Shown piece after piece: positions 36,726 through 48,471 of a stretch of 64,000 nt of DNA. A program made the position numbers and the translations under genes. Under the pieces are notes generated by a model. That model searched no databases and was not told the DNA's origin. It saw only the letters and a program-made list of their open reading frames with translations. This stretch comes from Amphiura filiformis. Lineage: Eukaryota > Echinodermata > Ophiuroidea > Amphilepidida > Amphiuridae. The stretch is taken from assembly GCF_039555335.1 (NCBI RefSeq), contig NC_092647.1:9121274-9185273 (forward strand), given 5' to 3'. How positions within the stretch are numbered: the first letter of the stretch is position 1; every line of letters starts with the position of its first letter.

Positions 36726-37229
36726 AGGCTCAGTAGCAAGCGGGGGACAGGGTGGATTTAAGTCCATGGGCCCCGGGGTTCAGGGCCCCAAGCACAAAGA
36801 CGAAAAATTAAATAAGAGCTGATAATGGAGAGCAGGGTCGGATTTTTATACCCCTAAAATTTTGGGGCCCCAAAATTGGCATATGCATCTTTCTTTTAAC
36901 CTCAATAACGGCATGTTTTCTGGTCAAAATAGGGCAAAATTGTTCAATTTTCCATGCTTTTTGCTGCAGCTTTCAAATAGCAGAATTCATGTTGATCTTG
37001 GGCCAAAATAGTCTGAAATTGAATTGAACAAAATATGATAGTCCCCCTTTAGTTAAACCAAAAATTGACAACTGACTTGAGTGCACATGCTTTCCTCGGC
37101 ACGTGAGTTCGGGGCCTCAAAATTTTGGCCTGGCCCAGGGCCCCCATAAGGTAGGCTAAATCTCGCCTGGTTAAAAGGGCCTGTACTGCTCCTTGTCCAT
37201 GGCCCCTGAGGCTCTTGCTACGCCCCTGA
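36726..37229. repeat. possible TIR element with hAT-like ends
   Basis: The left side has CAGTAGCAAGCGGGG and the right side CTTGCTACGCCCCTG, imperfect inverse ends like those of many hAT MITEs (CAGGGGCGTAGCAAG). The interior is rich in GGGGCCCCAAAATT words. Ends are poorly matched. Confidence 0.35.
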
Positions 37230-37712
37230 CTTTAGCGCTGAAAACCTTTGGCAACACTCCACAGAACTCAGTCATCCAAGAAACGTAGAAAATAAATTAT
37301 CAAACAATGATGACAGTCACATGAAGTATGACCATGCTGGCTTTACCTTTTTGGAGGCACTGGGCCAGGCCAAAATTTGGAGGCCCAAACTCACCGTAAG
37401 GAAGGATATGCACTTAAGTGGACAAGTTTGGTTTAGGTATAAGATCCATAATGGCAGCGGAACCATTACAATTTAGAGACAGACACGCATATATTTAACC
37501 AGGATATTTGCGCCAGAAGAGCACAAAAATGAAGTGAAATTTGCTATGGGCCAGTGCCCAAGAAGCACTCAAAATTGTGCAATTGCCTATTTTGGCCAAA
37601 AACATGGTAATTTTGGGCCACAAAGCAAGATCCATAACTCAATTGTAGAGGCCCCAAAATTATGGGGCCATGGAACAAGGTCCATGGGTAATAGCCAAAA
37701 ATGTGTCTTTAC

Positions 37713-37772
37713 CTTGCTAGTATTCCTCTTCTCTGGAACAAACCCACTGCTTGTTGATGGTTCATTTTCCAT
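37713..37772 (-). CDS. Mutator-like transposase, exon 1
   Basis: ATG at 37772 gives MENEPSTSSGFVPEKRNTSK, then the donor GTAAAG in phase 0. Such Ser/Lys-rich starts are usual for these proteins. The start was chosen because the next exon continues in phase. Confidence 0.45.
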
Positions 37773-38326
37773 TCTAGCTGACTTGATTATCTGGCATATT
37801 CAGAGAAAAACAATAAGATAAATAACAGAATTTAATATGTACTAGACCAGTTGAATGTCAAAAAAATAAGCCAATAATTATGTATGAGATAAGAAACCAA
37901 ACACAAGATGCAATCCACATGCCAACATTGACAAGTTTAGATTTGTGACTGAAAACCAGTGAATATGAAACTGAATGACATTGACTACGGTACATAGTAC
38001 AGCGTCAAGCACCCTATGTTTGAACATAGCCTCTCAAATGATGTCATTGCAAATTCAGTCCTGAAATAGTTGGTGTACTTTTACCCACTGGTGTAATTAT
38101 AACTGGATCAGGTTTTACATATAACATTTGTAAGTGCAGGGAATGACCTTTTTTTCGCTTCCCATTAATAACTGCAAGTTCTACATGCGATGCCCCCCCC
38201 CCCCCCAAAAAAAATAACCTGTTTTTTTTAATATGGGTTGAAGGACATTTGAAGTAGGGTCAATTTGGGATTATTGTGGTATTTTTGATGAAATTTCTTT
38301 CCTGAAGGCTAAATATTACCCTATAT
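37773..38326. other. region upstream of the Mutator-like gene, no gene seen
   Basis: AT-rich, with a C-run followed by an A-run near 38190-38212. No promoter motif stands out and no terminal repeat of the Mutator element was recognised here. Confidence 0.35.
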
Positions 38327-38573
38327 GTGACCCTCGCACAACTGAGCCCTGAAGTCGCCAATCATCATTTTTGAGATATTGAACCAAAATATTCTGCTTG
38401 AAATTAGCTTTAAAATGATGTATATCATGTATATAGTACTTGACATTTAAGTAGTGAAAAATCAATAAAACAGTCAATAAAGCCTTTGTTTTCTATTGTT
38501 TACTGTTAAGTTTGATGGAGCATATCTCAATAGTGGCACTGGCGACATCCGCCTCAGTTGTGCCGAGGGTCAC
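38327..38573. repeat. TIR element with GTGACC...CAACTGAG ends, copy 2
   Basis: GTGACCCTCGCACAACTGAG at the left faces CTCAGTTGTGCCGAGGGTCAC at the right, an almost perfect TIR of about 20 bp. It is 247 bp and non-coding. Very similar to 9850-10106. Confidence 0.85.
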
Positions 38574-39218
38574 ATATTATCACCGAAAGCTTGAAAATTG
38601 TGCAAATGTAATGATTTTTTGGCTAACATATCAATTTTGAACATGTACAGAGTATTTGTGAAAAAGTAATTTCTAAAAATCAATTAAATGTTAGCCCCAA
38701 AATGGCTTATTTGACCTGATTTTAGCCAAAACTTGTTAAAAACAAACATTTTCCGTAAAATCTGGGTTGGTCACTCCCGTAAAACCGAGGGTTTTTTTCA
38801 TTGCCTAATGGAATCTGATGCATCCGGCTGATGCGACTCATCATTTTGTGCAACAAAGGTTTGAAATAAAATATTATTCAAAATCTGACAAATTATAATT
38901 TTTTAAACTTACATTCTTCTCAGTTGCTCCTCACTGCAGTGCTATGGGATAACGCAAAAAGATGACACGCTGAAAAGGATTGGAAAGATTTGGCATTAAT
39001 AAAAGTGCAACCTTCCCTGACCCCTATTTTAGCACCAAAAATTTGATTACCCCCTACCACCGATACACCTTACCCTCTAAACAGGCAACAATTGAATTGA
39101 AATTGATCAGTTATTTTAAATAAAATAAACACACTATCTGTAGTCATCTTGTGACTGAATGCCTACATTTTGGTCATCAAACATGTGATGACCCTCCTAT
39201 TTTTCTGTGCAAATATTA
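38574..39218. other. intergenic, no gene seen
   Basis: AT-rich, no recognised gene or repeat. Confidence 0.35.
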
Positions 39219-39652
39219 ATACACACGTCACTTGTATGACCCACCCTAGGACCCCCGGGGGATGTGCGTCATGGTTGGGTCATTTACCAACCAATTAGTG
39301 ACGCAGGGTACGGTCATTTACTCAATATATGCGTCTACAAACATACCCCGAGGGGTGCGTCAGTGTCAGTCACTTTACCTAGGTGCGCCAATGGTTAGGC
39401 GCATCAGTGTCAGTCAAAATACCTAAATGCCTAAAATGGTGAGTCAAATTTGCGTCATGAGGACAGTCATAATCCTTAACATGTGCGATTGTGCGTCACA
39501 ATTTTGACCAGGGGCTCAGTCATTGTCGGCAAATGTCAGTCATTGTTTAGACGCACATGTGGGTCATGGTATAGTTAAATCCGACGCACCTATGTAAAGT
39601 GACTCACCACTCCCGGGGGTCATAGGGTGGGTCATACAAGTGACATGTGTAT
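39219..39652. repeat. TIR element with CACTTGTATGACCCACCCTA ends
   Basis: TIR of about 40 bp: ACGTCACTTGTATGACCC then ACCCTAGGACCCCCGGG, in inverse at the right end. The interior is dense in TGCGTCA/GTCAGTCA words (for example GGTGCGTCAGTGTCAGTCA), arranged as imperfect tandem copies. It is 434 bp and non-coding. Confidence 0.8.
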
Positions 39653-40059
39653 AAACCCCCTCCAGTATATTTGGGAGTGGGGACCCACCCCCTTCCAAAG
39701 AAAATGCCAGCCCCTTAGGTTGACAGCTAGTTATAAAAATATACTACTTAGGACTCAGCTTTCAATGCTTGTTGTGAGTTGAATTCAAAGCTAGACACTT
39801 CTCGATAATAATTATGTACCGTACTGATGCCTGCTCAACATGATCATTCGGACATTCAATCAAATTCAACTAGTATGCATATATGCAATGATGATGCATG
39901 CCACGTGTACATGCATCTGAAAACATTTTATGTATCAGCAGTTTATTCAACACGTATGATATGTACTATACTAGGTCTTCATACATGTATTGACAACTGA
40001 CTGGTTCATTGATTGCGATATTCCAAATTTGTAGTTACTACAAAGTACAACTGCTTCAT

Positions 40060-40572
40060 AAGGCCAATGAAAGTCAATTCCTTGTTTCCCGTTACACAAT
40101 TTTTCATGACTGTGTAGGTGACCATTTCATTTTTCATTATTCATTATTTTATGCCATTTCATTATTGCATCTGTACGTTACAGGTGAAAACCAATAACTA
40201 CCCATGTATGTGATAAATCACAGTTTGTAGTTAACTGATGTAGTTTACAACCACATGAAGGTGATTGTACAACTATTATCCAAAGTTTCACAATATTTTT
40301 TACGGAATAACATCAGAGCAGATAAAAAAGTGCGGGACATACGACATAGAAGTGAGTAGGTATTCATGATTAATATAATTAATTATTTTACCATACTGCA
40401 AAGAAAATCCGTGAAAATCAACAGAAAGATATTTATGATATATTTAAAACCACAATTATTTATTGGTTTGTTAGAAATCAACATTATATTAAAAAGAATG
40501 AAATATTTGGCCAGCAATTGGTTTTGAGCGGAGTAGGGTAACGGGAAACTAGGAATCGACTTTCATTAGCCT
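40060..40572. repeat. TIR element (MITE), TGAAAGTCGATTCC family, copy 2
   Basis: AGGCCAATGAAAGTCAATTC at the left, inverse GAATCGACTTTCATTAGCCT at the right, with a GTTTCCCGTTAC block next to each end. It is about 513 bp. Shares its ends with 2295-2682. Confidence 0.7.
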
Positions 40573-41099
40573 AACTAGGCATGTTCATAATATTTTGAAA
40601 TTGAATAAATTCATCTAAAATTGCTTTCATTCAAAAGAGAATCATTTAACTTAAAAAATGAGGGGTCAATCATGTATGTAGGCCTACTATTGGCAATGTT
40701 ATGAGGAAAAGTATGCTCGCCTGAATGTCCCAAATTTGGTGTCCCAGCATTATAATTATATCAGTAGCTTCCTATGTCTTATTATGTATATATTTTATGG
40801 CTAAATTTTTGAGCACGAAGGGCCATTTTACAAAAATGCACTAATGTTTCATGAAATGTGGCTTCTCCTTCTACTGCAATACTTGGCATAGTCCATCAGC
40901 TTGGATTTCCGCCAAGGCTTTCACTACTTGAATAGTATAGTATTCCACAAGTGCATTTTCACTCAAATTTATGCAGATTGGAATTTTTAGGGTCAAAATC
41001 CAAATTTTCTTCATTTCCCTATTGGATTACACAGTTAAGGCAGGATCTTGGATCACAAGATGCTTCCCAGACAAACAAGAACCTATAATTAAATTAGGA

Positions 41100-41260
41100 A
41101 ATTCTTGGCCAAACTGGAACATGCTTGTTGCGTCCGTGTAGTGTACTAAGCGTGTACGCAGTGTAAGGCGCGTGTATACTTTCTTCTGTACCGCGCTATA
41201 TTCGCGTGTGTCTATCGCGGAGCCACTAGCGTTCACAGTGTTCCAGTTTGGCCAAGAATT
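41100..41260. repeat. short TIR element with perfect 22-bp ends
   Basis: AATTCTTGGCCAAACTGGAA followed by CA at the left; the exact inverse closes the element at 41260. It is 161 bp. The interior is CpG-rich (CGCGTGT, CGCGCTAT), in contrast to the AT-rich surroundings. Confidence 0.8.
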
Positions 41261-43425
41261 ACTTCATTTGATTATAGACCAGTGACTTTGACTCGCGTAG
41301 CCGTAGTGAAGCTGACACTGCTTAGCAACGAATTTGACAAGGTCAAGGATGCATACTCGTACGCAAACAAGCAGACATGTCCGCGTCTCTCGGAACATGC
41401 TGCATTTGACGCGGGCGACAACGGCGCAGTAATCACGCAAGCGAGCGCGTCAAACATGTATGCAATATTTCTCCGTGCCTAGCCCTAACCCTGTCAATCC
41501 GTCAATATCACCTTGGATACGGGCCGGGCTTTGACCCCCCGCTGTGGTAAAGGATGGGCAGTCATAGGTCTAGGTATGTCTATGAGATGCTTAATGACGC
41601 CCGCCCTCACATGTTAGAGAATGTGATCATGCCTAGCCTAACAGGCTAGCAGTGCAAACAAAATTCGACACACATAAGATCAAGTTTGGCGGTTTTAGGT
41701 CGGTCTGATTTTTAGGGCAAAACTGAACTCTTTCGACAATTCTTAATTTATAGTTCATATTGTTTTTCTTACCTTAAAAGTTACCTTTGAGCTTGTAAAT
41801 ATTATAACCCACGACGCGATGACTTTACATGTATTTACTTTGGCAGCTATACGTACGTAGACAGTAGTAGTAGGTTTACCGAGTAAACTGTGTGGCGATC
41901 AGCTGTTCCACGACCACGTCAATAATTTACATAATTATTAGCAGGTCAACTAATTTCAATATGAATAGTATTACTGATCCGCCCACTAAATGGCTATAAA
42001 TCAAAAGTATATCATGAAAATGGTAGTTTTTAAGATTTATACGTATCAGAAGTCAAATAAAATAATAATGAAAACAAAATGAAACCTAACAAATAAGAAA
42101 TATGAAAATAAAAACGGGAAATTGTGAATAGCTCCGCCTCTTTGTCACGCCCATTTTGGGCACCTTTCCATGTCGTAACTTCCGGTAGCTCGCACAATTT
42201 ATAGTTTTATAAAGCGATTTTGAATAAACCTATTATGAATGACATCTCATGATGTGACGTTGTGTTCCCATTGTTCATTGCCTGGGAGCATGCGTAATCA
42301 TGGTGCTCATTTTTTTTTCATTTAGGACCTGTGCTTTGTAAAGTCCACCACAGTAAAATAAAGCTGTGACCATGATGACAGTGTCAGTGGTTGTATGTAC
42401 ACACCAGTCCCTTTGCCTTGTATCTAGACCTGGTCGCGCCGGAGTCGCGAGGTAAAGCGACCAGTCATCGGCATCCCCTAGGTCAATTAGAGTTTCATCG
42501 TTTGTAATGTTGGTTCACAATGTGAACTTAATGTGAACCGAACTTAGTCTTTAAGTTGATTTTGAGCTATGTTGTATTTCAAGTATTTTTTCCACTGAAT
42601 GACATGTGTTTGTCAGATATGGGATGTTGGATTCAACTTTTGCAGGAAAAACCTGAAATAATCAACAGAAGATGATAATCGTGAGTATAAATCAAACCAC
42701 AGAGCAAAGCATGTCTTGGCTTTGAAACGTGTCCAATTTCGGGTCGATACGTTCAATAAGTAAGCTTATATTCAAGGATTTTTTCCTCAAAAACTGCGTA
42801 GCACGAATTCGGCAGATTTGACATAAATGAGCTGAACGTAGCACTAAACGGAACGATTTAGACAGGAAATAACTACTGAATGCACGTAAATTTACTTTTC
42901 CTCGCTCCAACCAATGCTGCAGAACTCTTTTTCGTTGAAAAAGTGGGAACATTCGTGAATTTTCATTGACAAAATAGCATGTACACATGATCGTTTTCCC
43001 AAGATGCAAAATCACATGAATTTTCTGTCTTGACGAGACTAATTTAGGCATTTGTTGAACTCCGAAGTTCGAAATAAGTATCATAATTCTTTCTTTGGAG
43101 TTTTCAACATTTTATACCGAAATGATGCGGAAATCGGTAAAAGGGAAAGATATGAAATCTGGGGTGAAATAAAAAAGTGCGTGAGCCGATGTGGAACATT
43201 ATATATACAGACATATTTACATAATTTCCTAGGACCTTGCACAAGTGATCATGCTCAAATAATAAACTAGAGAGGTTGGTGATTGATATGCACCATAAAT
43301 TTTGAACCTATGATCAGTATTGCTAGGCAAAAATTAACAGCAAACATGGCCGATTTTTCCATTTTGGACCAATTTGAAACCAAGCTTGGCCCGAGCCCTT
43401 AAGTACCACAACAACAAACATTAAA
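41261..43425. other. intergenic, no gene seen
   Basis: Part of it (about 41280-41640) is richer in CG dinucleotides than the surroundings. Frames at 41282-41482 and 42692-43084 have no recognisable domain and I do not call them. The 5' end of the Polinton fossil should lie here, but no terminal repeat was recognised. Confidence 0.35.
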
Positions 43426-44725
43426 ATGGCTTTTGTTCACGATCAAAGTTGTGAATGTACATTATCTCAATTAGACCTATTTACCGTACCACCCACACAA
43501 ACCACCGTGGTCAACGGAACATGGACAGAATTTTTCCCTGTGTCAAGCATCACTTCAGATACAGCTCCTCTAGAATTCAACATAAATGGTGGTCATGGTG
43601 GTGACGAGTATTTAGATATGAGTAGCACCATTCTTCAGGTTCAAGCCAAAATTACCAAGGCTAATGGAGATGATCTGGAGGCTGAGGAGCAAGTGGGCCA
43701 GTCAACCTGTTTCTTCACTCTCACAAGCGGACATCTCTCTGAATGGACGTCTGGTATCTCATTCTAGTAGCACCTATGGCTACAGAGCTCTATTTGAGAC
43801 TCTATTGAACTATGGAAAAGATGCAACAGAAAGTCAGCTTACATCTAGTTTGTTCTACAAGGACACGGCAACCAAGATGGATGTGGCAAATCCTCTTGCC
43901 ACCAACAACACAGCCAACCTGGGACTAAAGAAACGGGCCACATTTACAGCCACCAGCAAGGTGAGTGACATGAGTGGTCCTCTTCACGCCGACATCTGTT
44001 TTCAGAGCAAGTACCTTCTTTCAGGTCTAGATCTTAAAATAAAACTGCACCGTGCCAAAGATTCATTCTGCCTCATGAGCGACGAGCTAGCCGCAGACTT
44101 TAAAGTGAAGATCGTTGGAGCCTCTCTGTTAATGCGGAAAGTCACATTAAGTCCACCCATTATTCTAGCACATGCTAAAGCTTTGGAAAAAGGCACAGCC
44201 AAGTATCCCGTCAAGAGAGTTTTGGTCAAGTCATTTACGGTACCACAGGGAGATCTGTCCATCACTAAGGAAGGACTATTCACAGGTCAGCTTCCTACTC
44301 GTCTTGTAGTTGGATTGGTCGACAACAGAGCTTTCAACGGGACTTACAATTTAAATCCGTACAACTTTCAGCATTTTGACCTGAACAAATTTGGAGTCTA
44401 TATTAATGGACAGCAAGTACCTCTTCTGGCTCTTCGTCCTTTCACACCTAAATTTTCTGCAGAAGGTGGACAGCAATTCGTTCTGAATTACCAAACACTC
44501 TTTTCAGGACTTAACAGACAATACAAAGATTTCGGTGGTTGTGTGAACCGAGAAGAGTACCCTAATGGTTATTCCATCATATGCTTATATTTAACTTCAG
44601 ATTACTCAGGAGGCGGGCATTTCCAGTTGAGAAAGAACGGCAACCTGCGGATGGAACTAGGTTTTGGTGCACCTCTTCCATCAACGGTCAATAGCTGTCA
44701 ATGCTGTTGTTTTTGCGGAATTTGA
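43426..44725 (+). pseudogene. Polinton major capsid protein, fossil
   Basis: The protein starts MAFVHDQSCECTLSQLDLF. It carries stretches such as FNINGGHGGDEYLD, then TYGYRALFETLLNYG, KIVGASLLMRKVTLSPP and LVVGLVDNRAFNGTYNLNPY. These match the widespread invertebrate protein often labelled F54H12.2-like, now understood as the double-jelly-roll major capsid protein of Polintons and adintoviruses. Total size is near the family norm of around 430 residues. Broken. Confidence 0.8.
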
Positions 44726-44875
44726 AAATATTATTGAAATTGATCAGTCCAGAAACGTTTTCCTTGACCAGGGAAGTTGAATACGGAGATAGAAACATGA
44801 ATACTAGTGAATTGAATAATACTTTAAGTAATGTAATGTAAAAACTCATTTGTGGGTGTATTGCCATCAGATAAA

Positions 44876-45318
44876 ATGTCAAAAATCAAAATGCAGAAAC
44901 CTTTATCATGTATAGTCAATACTGATCCATCAACAGCTCCAGGCTCCCACTGGTTAGCAATTTACATAGACCAGCATGGTAATGGAGAGTTTTTTGATTC
45001 CTACGGCATGCATCCTAGCCAGTACGAAGTCTGTTTGTTGACTTTTTAAATGATCGTTGTAAAAGATGGTCATTCAATCAAGTGGGATTGCAGGGACCAT
45101 TTTCTGCCACTTGTGGCCAATACTGTCTATTTTACCTTTTGCATAGATGTAAGGGAATGCCTTTGAATGAAATTCTTGGTATATTCACAACTGATAAGAA
45201 CATGAACGATATAATGGTCAATGAATATGTAAGAAAAAACTATCCATTAGCAACTAAAATCTATGACATGAAAACTTTGAAAGAGCAGATCGCCATAGCC
45301 TTAATAAAATATAAATGA
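44876..45318 (+). pseudogene. Polinton adenovirus-type cysteine protease, fossil
   Basis: Motifs GSHWLAIYID (catalytic His region), FFDSYG (acidic residue) and ATCGQYCLFYL (catalytic Cys region) occur in the order of the adenoviral maturation protease/Ulp1-like fold. The gene lies directly downstream of the capsid gene, as in Polintons. Broken. Confidence 0.8.
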
Positions 45319-46058
45319 TTTGTTTCATGAAATGGTGTTTGACACAACAAGCCAGTCATAACATATTGATTTAGATTGATGTAAATAAGGGGGACTACTA
45401 TCTGGCACGTGTGTCATTGATTGTCAATAAATAATAGTCATGTGCCATGTATCATAATCATAACAAAGTCTTGTGTAAATATTGTAAATAATTATGTTAA
45501 AGTTTGCAGTGTTTGAAACTTTTGTTTTGTATGTACATAATTGGTTTAATAAAATGAATTCTTTCTTGATTCTGAATAAAGATGTCTTTGTGTAATTTTG
45601 TTCTGAGTCTGTCAAATACATAATACACAGTGAACACACATTCAAATGAAAAAAATTAACACACTGTCTCAGCAATTTTTCAATTTTTTTTTTCTTTTAT
45701 TACTACAACTAAAATACAGAATATTTAAGTATAACATATTTACATTTAAAAAGTCTCAACATTAAGACAAAATACACAGCAAGCCTATTTACAGTAGGTT
45801 ATGTTTACAGTCAACCTTCCCATGTTGTATTGTACAATGACATCTAAGTAATGATTTTTCTATAATACAATAACTTTAATATTTTCCAAAATGCAATTGG
45901 CTGTTAAATCAATTTCCTCTGCTACAATCAATATATATTTTCCATGGTCCAAATACAAAATTTTCTATAATCGAACTGCATGAGGAATCAATATTTTCTG
46001 TATTAGAAAGTCTGGTGTATCAACTAAATATATACGTATATAGCCCTGGGTAAATAAA
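45319..46058. other. spacer between the two converging Polinton frames
   Basis: AT-rich with no gene. It would hold the 3' ends of both transcription directions; AATAAA occurs several times (for example near 45427, 45549 and 45576). Confidence 0.4.
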
Positions 46059-46379
46059 TTACAATTTTTCCCAAACTAGGTTTGGAATTTTATCAGTTCT
46101 TGATTTATTTGAAGATTTGCGTTTCTTAGTTTGAGATTGGAAAGGTGGGGGTGTTTTTATATCATTGTTTACTTGTCCACTCCCCCTTTTTGCTTTATAG
46201 TCTTTTATCATTATCCTCCTTTGGGGGTTACCCACTAGATATTCTGGTACATTCATTCGTGCAAGACCCCGATTAAATTCACGCCATCCCAATGGCTCTA
46301 AGGATTTACCCCGAGAGCGCAAGGTATCATGTAACAAATCGGTCATATTAGATCCTGTAATAGTTTCATCATTATACAC
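46059..46379 (-). pseudogene. unknown ORF beside the Polinton capsid block
   Basis: Encodes MTDLLHDTLRSRGKSLEPLG then WREFNRGLARMNVPEYLVGN, and a Lys/Ser-rich tail. From memory, a similar short motif (SNxxDLxxDxLR...PxGWxxFxxxLxxxNVPxxLVGN) is found next to Polinton genes in other invertebrates. I could not verify this. The function is unknown. Frame begins without a clear start, so it is probably a fragment. Confidence 0.4.
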
Positions 46380-46670
46380 AAGTTCATTGTTTTTATTCCA
46401 GCTGATAATTGTGAATTGTGAATGTGAATGTTATAATGTCACAGTAGTTACAAATTAAAAAATTGGGTCAAAAAAAATTGACTCCTTCCACCCACCACAT
46501 CCTCCACAGTGATATACCAACATGGATTTGGAGTGGACCCTGAGTGATCCCATGTTCCAAATACCTGGACAAAATTGATAAGTGCACTGATGTACATCTT
46601 CTCAATAGACCCATTTCATACTAAATATCTATTCAATTTGATTACACACCTCCAGGCGCCTGAACTTGTC

Positions 46671-47172
46671 AGGGGTGGTGCAATAATTATGTGTAACCCG
46701 GGGTGGTGAATTATAGGGGGAGGGGGGGGGCAAAGATTTTTTGGCAGGCCAAAGGGGGGAAGCATTTTTTTGGCAGGTCGAAAGGGCGGGTCAAGCAATT
46801 TTTGGCAGGTCGAAAGGGTGGGTGGGGGGCATGCAATTTTTGGCACAGATATTTTGGGCACCGTTTCCATATTACACCCTAAAAAGGTGTAGGAAAACGT
46901 TAGGAACACGTTCAAATATGCAACATTTCTTGCTCGCTGCGATCGCATTATATGAAAAGACATAAGGTTTTACATTCAGGTTCCCAAAAGTCTTGCGTGC
47001 ATGTAAAGGGGGGGGCAAAGATTTTTGGCACATCAAAAGGGGGAAAAGGTTTTTGGCACGTCAAAAGGCGGGGGTCACAGATTTTTTGGTAAGGCCAAAG
47101 GTGGGGCGATTTTGGCAGACCATTTTGAGAATTCACCATCCCGGGGGTACACATAATTATTGCACCACCCCT
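46671..47172. repeat. TIR element of the GTGCAATAATTATG family with G-rich arrays
   Basis: AGGGGTGGTGCAATAATTAT at the left, inverse ATAATTATTGCACCACCCCT at the right. The next ring is also inverse (GGGGTGGTGAAT / ATTCACCATCCC). The interior has about seven to nine G-rich units such as TTTTTGGCAGGTCGAAAGGG in two blocks, separated by a unique middle. It is about 502 bp. Confidence 0.85.
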
Positions 47173-48050
47173 CAGGAACGGACACATCATGCAGTGGTGG
47201 CGCCAAGGGGCGTGACATTTCCCCCAATCTTAGGCTTTGTCTTCCGTACTATCGCTTTGCTCCAAAGCCAACCTATTTTCCATCCAATTGAAAGAAAAAA
47301 TGAAAAACCATGCCATATGCCCTCTGACACTAATAGTAAAGACCTGGCGGCTCGGTGAGTGGACTTTCGCGGTTGGTGGGTTTTGTAGACCAATATCTCA
47401 GGTAGACAGTGATCTTTACTTCATAGTGGTCCTACTGCATAGTGGTCCTACTTAACTTGTTGGTGACTTTGTAGCTTGCCTATAGTGAAGCTTGCCTTTG
47501 GCAAGCTCTGTACATGTACATGTACTGCTGGGAGTGGTATTAATTTTTTTACAGAATGGTCTAAACCAGGCAGGGATGGCCTATATACATTTTCTTTACT
47601 AATACTAGTCACTTGCTTGGGTTTATTTTACTTGAGATCACTGGATCTTCTAAGGTACTGCGAGGGCTCTGATCAAGAGCTACCGTACTACACAGTTAAA
47701 TGTTAGAATTTGAACTTTTTAAGTCCAACTCGTAATTTTCTAAGAAATTTGCACCCATTGATATAAACCTATTAATTTTTGGCCAAATCTAACACAAATT
47801 GTCTTAGTTTTTACAACTTACAACCAAGAATTTTTGAGAAATTTCAAACATTTTGACTACAGTGATGCAAAGTTGGTCTATTTTCCACAAAAAAACCAAT
47901 CCGAGTGACTACTTTAGGGGGCATTCATTTCTTCGAAGGGGGGTTTACAAAAGGCTGCGTCAATAAAATCGCGATCCTCCCCTTTTCGGTAACAAACATT
48001 TTATGACCCACCGCCCCTCCTCCACACACACCACAGCACCTTACACCCTA
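47173..48050. other. intergenic, no gene seen
   Basis: Mostly AT-rich, with a C-rich stretch near 48009-48050. No gene recognised. CTGTACATGTACATGTAC, an alternating run, lies near 47509-47526. Confidence 0.35.
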
Positions 48051-48223
48051 AGGGACTGTGCAATAATTATGAGCCCTGGGGAGGGTAAAATTGGGGGGAA
48101 GACATTTTGGCGAGCCGAAAGGGGGGGGGCAAGGGATTTTGGCGGGCCGAGAGGGGCAAGCAATTTTGGCGAGCCGTTTGGAAATTTTACCACCTGGTGG
48201 CTCATAATTATTGCACAGCCCCT
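48051..48223. repeat. TIR element of the GTGCAATAATTATG family, short copy
   Basis: AGGGACTGTGCAATAATTAT with GAGCCC at the left, inverse GGCTCATAATTATTGCACAG with CCCCT at the right. The interior has about three G-rich units (TTTTGGCGAGCCGAAAGG). It is 173 bp, a shorter relative of 46671-47172. Confidence 0.8.
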
Positions 48224-48471
48224 AAAGGGAGCACACCACTAAATCAATGCGCCATTTGTGAAACCCTACTGAGTTCCGGTAAAATTCAGACAGTTTTTGA
48301 GGTATTATGGGCTGCTCTTTGGACTAATAATCAGAAAGAGTAGCGAATTGTAGCTTAAATGAAAGTGTAAAGCCTGCGCATGAATTTGAATCACCAAAAA
48401 AGTGACATTTTTACAATTATCAAGAAAATAGGTCCGCGTATTAAAAAATGGGCAGAAACAGGTTGAAGCAT

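Larger units (their letters stand above)
20661..37772 (-). mobile_element. Mutator-like transposase gene, multi-exon, interrupted by BEL
   Basis: This is a transposase of the Mutator-like type common in invertebrates (a Kolobok-type affiliation is an alternative name I cannot exclude). The chain of exons gives a hydrophilic Ser-rich N-terminus, a four-cysteine zinc-binding part (CVCKFC ... CTNSRC), MRSIGKGRSAA, the first catalytic block SFDGTWKNRG followed by a DTGEILDMEY stretch, NFDGSSQAMEAEG, YVGDGDSSSF, KEECVGHIQKRMG, GKGRLHRKRVDALQ, and QNANESYNSLLW near the end. Exons 1-4, then B to C, then D to E, join in phase. Others do not: exon 3 needs a one-base frame change, the SFDGTW exon ends in an in-frame stop at its donor, and one exon seems missing. 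A BEL retrotransposon (24550-33839) lies in one intron. It may be a decaying transposon, or a former host-kept copy now disrupted. Confidence 0.75.
43426..46379. mobile_element. Polinton/Maverick (adintovirus-like) fossil block
   Basis: A major capsid gene, then an adenovirus-type protease gene on the plus strand, then an opposite-strand ORF. Capsid and protease side by side are diagnostic of Polintons/adintoviruses. No polymerase B, integrase or packaging ATPase is visible near, and no long terminal repeats were found, so this is a partial copy. It looks broken, with about two interruptions visible in the plus-strand genes. Confidence 0.8.

Noticed and set aside
41282-41482. Plus-strand frame in a CpG-richer stretch
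   Set aside because: Long open frames are expected in GC-richer DNA; no domain and no splice context.
42692-43084. Minus-strand frame of 130 codons just upstream of the Polinton capsid gene
   Set aside because: No recognisable Polinton gene or other domain; lacks a convincing start; not called.
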